Below, piece after piece: positions 35,090-38,716 of a stretch of 38,716 bases of DNA (positions are counted from its first letter, which is position 1; each line of letters begins with the position of its first letter). The position numbers and the translations under genes were made by a program. A model generated the notes under the pieces. It saw only the letters and a program-made list of their open reading frames with translations, made no database searches and was not told the DNA's origin. The stretch is from contig CANCOY010000022.1 of NCBI GenBank assembly GCA_947379865.1, positions 1 through 38,716 on the forward strand, read 5' to 3'. Source of the DNA: Acetobacteraceae bacterium (lineage in GTDB: Bacteria > Pseudomonadota > Alphaproteobacteria > Zavarziniales > Zavarziniaceae).

Positions 35090-36793
35090 TCACGCGATGC
35101 CCAGTTCCTGTTTCAGTTCCCGCTTCATGATCTTGCCGTTGGCATTGCGGGGTAAAGGCTCTGCCCGGATATCGATCCGTACCGGCACCTTGAAGCTGGC
35201 GATGCGGGCGCGGCAATGCGCCTGCAGTTCGGCTTCGGTTACGTGCATGCCGGGCTTCACCTGCACCACGGCCCCCACTTCCTCGCCCAGCACCCGGTGG
35301 GGCAGGCCGATGACCGCCGCGTCCATGATGGCTGGATGGCTATAGAGCGCATCCTCCACCTCGACCGAATAGACGTTCTCGCCGCCACGGATGACCATGT
35401 CCTTGGCCCGGTCGACGATATAGACAAAGCCTTCTTCATCGATGCGGGCAAGGTCGCCCGAGTGCAGCCAGCCCTCGGTGATCGTCTGGGCCGTTGCCTC
35501 AGGCTTGTTCCAATAGGCCTTGATGACATTGGGTCCCCTGATCCACAGCTCACCGATCTCCCCATCGGGCACCGGCTTGCCAAGGGGATCCACTACTTTC
35601 ACGTCGCAGATGGCCACCGCCTGACCCACGCTTTCGGGCTTGCGCTGGTAATCCGGGCCTGCGTTCATCGTGGTAACGGATGAGGTTTCAGTCAGTCCAT
35701 AACCGTTGGAGGAGGTAACATCGGGGAAGACCTGGCGGATGCGGGTCACCAGTTCCGGCGCTGCCGGTGCGCCGCCATAGCCGATGCTCTTGATCGACGA
35801 CAGATCATGGCTGGCAAAGGCCGGGCTTTCCAGCACCTGCCAGACCATGGCCGGCACCCCACCAAAGGAGCGCAGCTGTTCGCGCTCGATCAGTTCGATA
35901 GCACGCTCAGGATCCCATTTGTGCATGATGACCAGCTTGTTGCCGGCGGCACTGTTGGCCACCAGCACCGAATGACAGCCGGTCGCATGAAAGAAGGGGA
36001 CCGAGAGCAGGGCACCGGTCTTCTCCGGCACCTCGCCCGAGAGGGATGGCGGAATATTGCCCTTGCGCAGTTCGGCCCGGGCCACGCAATAGCCAAGGCT
36101 GACCAGATTGGTGTTCATGTTGCGATGGGTACCCAGCGCCCCCTTGGGTTTGCCCGTGGTGCCCGAGGTGTAGAAGATCGTCGCCTCGTCATCAGGGTCG
36201 ATGGCAACCTCCGGTATGGCGGCATCTGGCGGGGCTGCGGCAAGGACGTCGGCAAAGCGTGTCAGGCCATGGCCCACCGCGCCGCCGTCCCGCACCACGA
36301 TGGTCGCGGCAAGGTTCAGCCCGGGCAGATGCTCCGCCAGACGGGCGGCCCGCTCATGGTCGGCAAAGAGGACCTTGGTGCCGGAATCCGACAGGCCGTA
36401 TTCCAGTTCAGGCCCAGTCCACCAGGCGTTGAGCGGCACTGCCACCGCACCGATGATCACGGTGGCCCAGAAGGCGACAGGCCATTCCGGGAAATTGCGC
36501 ATGGCAATGGCCACCCGATCGCCCTTGCGCACGCCATAGTGATGCCAGAGCTGGTGAGCCAGCACGCGGACCTGGGCATGCAGGTCGGCATAGGTCATCC
36601 GCTCGTCTTCATAGATGATGAAGGGCAGGGGGCCATGCACAGCCGTGGCCTCGAACACGGTGCGCAGGTTTGGTGGTGCGTTTTTCCACGTGCGCAGGCG
36701 CACACCCCTGATCTCATGCTCTTCCATTTCAAACGGGGCGCCGGGGGCTGTCAGGCGGGCCTCTACCTCGGCAAGGCTGGGAATGGTGGTCAT
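35090..36793 (-). CDS. Acyl-CoA synthetase, class I adenylate-forming
   Basis: From the ATG at 36793 (GAGGAAG just upstream) the product is 567 residues. Adenylation motifs are intact: A3 IFYTSGTTGKPKGALG, A5 YGLTETSS, A7 GWLHSGDLARIDEEG, A8 DRAKDMVIRGGENVY and the terminal lysine in LPRNANGKIMKREL. It activates a carboxylic acid to its acyl-AMP and then acyl-CoA; length and N-terminal region suit a medium- or long-chain (FadD-like) or unusual acid. The substrate is unknown. It is followed by the phosphotransferase gene and is divergent from the RidA and enoyl-CoA hydratase genes, together a plausible small catabolic locus. Confidence 0.88.
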   Translation of the reverse strand: MTTIPSLAEVEARLTAPGAPFEMEEHEIRGVRLRTWKNAPPNLRTVFEATAVHGPLPFIIYEDERMTYADLHAQVRVLAHQLWHHYGVRKGDRVAIAMRNFPEWPVAFWATVIIGAVAVPLNAWWTGPELEYGLSDSGTKVLFADHERAARLAEHLPGLNLAATIVVRDGGAVGHGLTRFADVLAAAPPDAAIPEVAIDPDDEATIFYTSGTTGKPKGALGTHRNMNTNLVSLGYCVARAELRKGNIPPSLSGEVPEKTGALLSVPFFHATGCHSVLVANSAAGNKLVIMHKWDPERAIELIEREQLRSFGGVPAMVWQVLESPAFASHDLSSIKSIGYGGAPAAPELVTRIRQVFPDVTSSNGYGLTETSSVTTMNAGPDYQRKPESVGQAVAICDVKVVDPLGKPVPDGEIGELWIRGPNVIKAYWNKPEATAQTITEGWLHSGDLARIDEEGFVYIVDRAKDMVIRGGENVYSVEVEDALYSHPAIMDAAVIGLPHRVLGEEVGAVVQVKPGMHVTEAELQAHCRARIASFKVPVRIDIRAEPLPRNANGKIMKRELKQELGIA

Positions 36794-36906
36794 GGGCTTC
36801 CTCGACGGTATTATGATGGCCCTGGCCGGGCCCGCTTTGAAACCATAAGGCCAAGGATCGGCGATGGGATCAAGCAGGCCCCAACCTTCCCCCTGGAGGC
36901 TATGTG

Positions 36907-37284
36907 ATGGTGAAACGCATTTCATCGGGTTCCAGTTTCGAGGCCCTGGCCGGATATTCCCGTGCCATTGTGGATGGCGACTGGATCATGGTGTCTGGCA
37001 CCACCGGCTATGACTATGGAACCATGAGCATTGCGCCCGATGTGGCCAGGCAGACCCACCAGTGCTTTGCCAACATCGCCCACGCGCTCGCCCAGGCTGA
37101 GGCAAGCCTGGCCGACGTGGTGCGCATTCGCATCTATCTGGTGGATGCAGCCGACTTTCCCGTGGTTGCCCCCATTGTCGGCACCTATATGGCCGAAGCG
37201 CGCCCCGCCAACACCACAGTGATCGCCGGCCTGATTGATCCCGCCATGCGCATCGAGATCGAGGTGACCGCCCGGCGCGCATAG
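36907..37284 (+). CDS. RidA family (YjgF/UK114) protein
   Basis: The ATG at 36907 has GGAGG 7 bases upstream and gives 125 residues, the family's usual size. The core contains VDGDWIMVSGTTGYD, QCFANIAHALAQAEASLADVVRIRIYLVDAADF and PANTTVIAGLIDPAMRIEIEV. The arginine that binds the substrate carboxylate in RidA (R105 in Salmonella) aligns with the Arg of AMRIEIEV, so deaminase activity on enamine/imine intermediates is possible. The trimeric barrel is cytosolic. It is divergent from the acyl-CoA synthetase gene and upstream of an enoyl-CoA hydratase. Confidence 0.88.
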   Translation: MVKRISSGSSFEALAGYSRAIVDGDWIMVSGTTGYDYGTMSIAPDVARQTHQCFANIAHALAQAEASLADVVRIRIYLVDAADFPVVAPIVGTYMAEARPANTTVIAGLIDPAMRIEIEVTARRA

Positions 37285-37472
37285 CTGTGATACGGGTCCT
37301 TGGACCTTGATCCCTGATCGCGAAGCAATGGGTGGTTTTTGGGCGGCTCACTTGGCGTGGGCAATTACCGCATGTGTTGCCATGTCTATTCCTCGTGTTT
37401 CCTCTACAGTTGGCCATATGCGCGCATCTCGCTCATGAGGGGCGAGCGGACGGCATGGCATGTGAGGCACAG

Positions 37473-38267
37473 ATGAGCGAAGAGACACCCATCCTTGCCG
37501 ATTTTTCGGCGGAAGGCCTGGCCGTGGTCACCCTGAACCGGCCGGGTCGCCACAATGCCGTCAATGCCGACATCATCGCCAGGCTCAGCACCATCTTCGA
37601 CGAGATCGCAAAGGAGGATGGTCTGCGTGCCATGCTGCTGCGCGCCGAGGGGGAGAGCTTTTCAGCAGGGGCGGACCTTGAGTGGATGCGTGCCGCCGCA
37701 GACTATTCGTATGACGACAATCTCGAAGACGCCCGCGCCCTGGCCGACATGCTGCACCGCCTAAACGAACTGCCGATCCCCACCATCGCCCTTGTGCAGG
37801 GGCCGGCCTATGGCGCCGGTGTGGGGTTGATTGCGGCCTGTGACATGGCGTTGGCCGTGGAGAGTGCGGTCTTTGCCTTTACCGAAGTGCACCTCGGCAT
37901 TGTGCCGGCCACGATCTCTCCTTATGTGATCGAGGCGATCGGGGCGCGCAATGCGCGGCGCTTTTTCCTTACGGGGGAGCGCTTCACCGCGACAGAGGCA
38001 TGCCGCATGGGCCTGGTGCACGAGGTTGTGGCTGATGGCAGTGCCCTTGGCCATGCCGGCGACCGGCTGGTGGAGGCCCTGTGGCAGGGCGCGCCGGGTG
38101 CAATTGCGGCGGCAAAGGAACTGATTTTTGCCGTGGCGCACGAGCCGATCGATGTGGAGACTATTGAGGAGACGGCCGAGCGTATCGCCGAGCGTCGCTC
38201 CACGGACGAGGCGAAGGAAGGGCTGGATGCCTTCCTTGGCAAGCGCCGCCCGGGCTGGCGGGCCTGA
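37473..38267 (+). CDS. Enoyl-CoA hydratase/isomerase family protein, methylglutaconyl-CoA hydratase-like
   Basis: The ATG at 37473 gives a 264-residue crotonase-fold protein. The oxyanion-hole segments are FSAGADLEWMRAAA (about 65-78) and GPAYGAGVGLIAACDMALA (about 110-128). FTEVHLGIVPATISPYV holds the second catalytic Glu, while the first crotonase Glu is replaced (GVGLIA instead of GCELAM). FSAGADLEWM and the Gly at that position are typical of LiuC/AtuE, the 3-methylglutaconyl-type hydratases of leucine and isoprenoid breakdown. The rest of a liu operon is not in the window, so the exact reaction remains open. The open frame extends to 37332, but only the ATG at 37473 matches the family start. 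Confidence 0.85.
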   Translation: MSEETPILADFSAEGLAVVTLNRPGRHNAVNADIIARLSTIFDEIAKEDGLRAMLLRAEGESFSAGADLEWMRAAADYSYDDNLEDARALADMLHRLNELPIPTIALVQGPAYGAGVGLIAACDMALAVESAVFAFTEVHLGIVPATISPYVIEAIGARNARRFFLTGERFTATEACRMGLVHEVVADGSALGHAGDRLVEALWQGAPGAIAAAKELIFAVAHEPIDVETIEETAERIAERRSTDEAKEGLDAFLGKRRPGWRA

Positions 38268-38286
38268 GTGCCACTTGCTCCGTAAG

Positions 38287-38346
38287 CGGCTCATCGTTGG
38301 GCGGCTCATCTCAGCCCGGCTCATCTCAGGATGGCTCGTCTGGGGT
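38287..38346. repeat. 15-bp-period imperfect tandem repeat (4 units)
   Basis: Four units start at 38287, 38302, 38317 and 38332, each with the core CGGCTCATC (the last is TGGCTCGTC) and a variable 6-base remainder. Units two and three share CGGCTCATCTCAG. They lie between the convergent hydratase and panC genes, outside both reading frames. The period is a multiple of three, but no gene is supported across the repeat. Confidence 0.7.
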
Positions 38347-38417
38347 TCTGCCCGCCTGCCCTTGCACCATATCGAGATCTGAGGGTAGCAACCCGCCCGG
38401 GCGCGCAGAGCGCTGGA

Positions 38418-38716
38418 TCAGCCTGTGGCTGAGGGCAGGGCGGGCCAGTTGTCGATCAGCCGTGTCTTGCCCAGCATGACCGCCGCCAGAACCCGCGCCG
38501 GTGCATCAAGATGGGTCAGCGGTGCCAGCGTCTCGGCATGGCGAACCTCGACATATTGCACGGCGTTAAAACCTGCCGCCTCAAGCTCTGTCCGGGCCTC
38601 TGTCGTGACTTGTGCAGCACTCTCTCCGGCTTCCAGGCGCTGTACGGCGGTGCGCAGAACCGCTGGCAGGCGGGCGGCCTGCGCGCGTTCCTCGTTACTC
38701 AGATAGGCATTGCGTG
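38418..38716 (-). CDS. panC: Pantoate--beta-alanine ligase, C-terminal part
   Basis: The last 98 codons of a minus-strand gene are visible; it continues past the right edge. The visible start RNAYLSNEERAQAARLP is the conserved SRNxYLs loop of pantothenate synthetase, followed by AAGFNAVQYVEVRHAETLAPL and the C-terminal LAAVMLGKTRLIDN signature. The enzyme joins pantoate and beta-alanine using ATP to make pantothenate, the precursor of CoA. Stop codon TGA at 38420-38418. Confidence 0.92.
   Translation of the reverse strand, partial: RNAYLSNEERAQAARLPAVLRTAVQRLEAGESAAQVTTEARTELEAAGFNAVQYVEVRHAETLAPLTHLDAPARVLAAVMLGKTRLIDNWPALPSATG

Overview
The window looks like chromosomal DNA from a GC-rich alphaproteobacterium, probably of Rhodospirillales type. 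This is inferred from the mix of genes: a phasin with a PhaR-like box in its promoter, adjacent clpS and clpA, DUF1194 and DUF1499 proteins, a SPOR-domain D,D-carboxypeptidase and large HAE3-type RND exporters. No tRNA, rRNA, CRISPR array, insertion sequence or phage gene was seen. Genes are densely packed, and no gap between genes exceeds 300 bases.

Left part (1-8856), mostly minus strand: the start of a secreted protein behind a possible sigma-54 promoter; a glutamine synthetase-like gamma-glutamyl ligase; and an APC/ACT-family amino acid permease. Upstream lies a tight four-gene unit: an LhgO-like FAD oxidase, a GlpA-like FAD/[2Fe-2S] oxidase, a Pyr_redox FAD oxidoreductase and an FGGY (GlpK-like) kinase. 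Together these look like a polyol-phosphate or hydroxy-acid oxidation pathway, and the kinase has a changed residue in its substrate pocket.

Middle (8857-24050): a membrane-anchored J-domain protein; a sugar-nucleotide unit (galU, phosphomannomutase/phosphoglucomutase, psuG); D-alanyl-D-alanine carboxypeptidase; a lipoprotein; a phasin with a well-marked promoter and terminator; a DUF1499 protein; clpS-clpA; a gamma-carbonic anhydrase next to an MFS transporter; a PuuC-like aldehyde dehydrogenase; and a proline-rich one-span membrane protein.

Right part (24050-38716): two tandem paralogous RND/MMPL exporters, each followed by a terminator. Their 3' ends are almost identical at the DNA level, while the rest has diverged, which suggests gene conversion. 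A perfect 8-4-8 palindrome lies upstream of the first. Then come a class I glutamine amidotransferase with two tandem secreted DUF1194 (von Willebrand A-like) proteins, a hypothetical protein, an RlmI-like rRNA methyltransferase, an APH-fold phosphotransferase, an acyl-CoA synthetase, a RidA protein, a LiuC-like enoyl-CoA hydratase, a 15-bp-period repeat and the 3' end of panC.

The most unusual elements are the tandem RND pair and the FAD-oxidase/kinase operon. Both are built from known families. I see no clear evidence for a wholly new kind of system.
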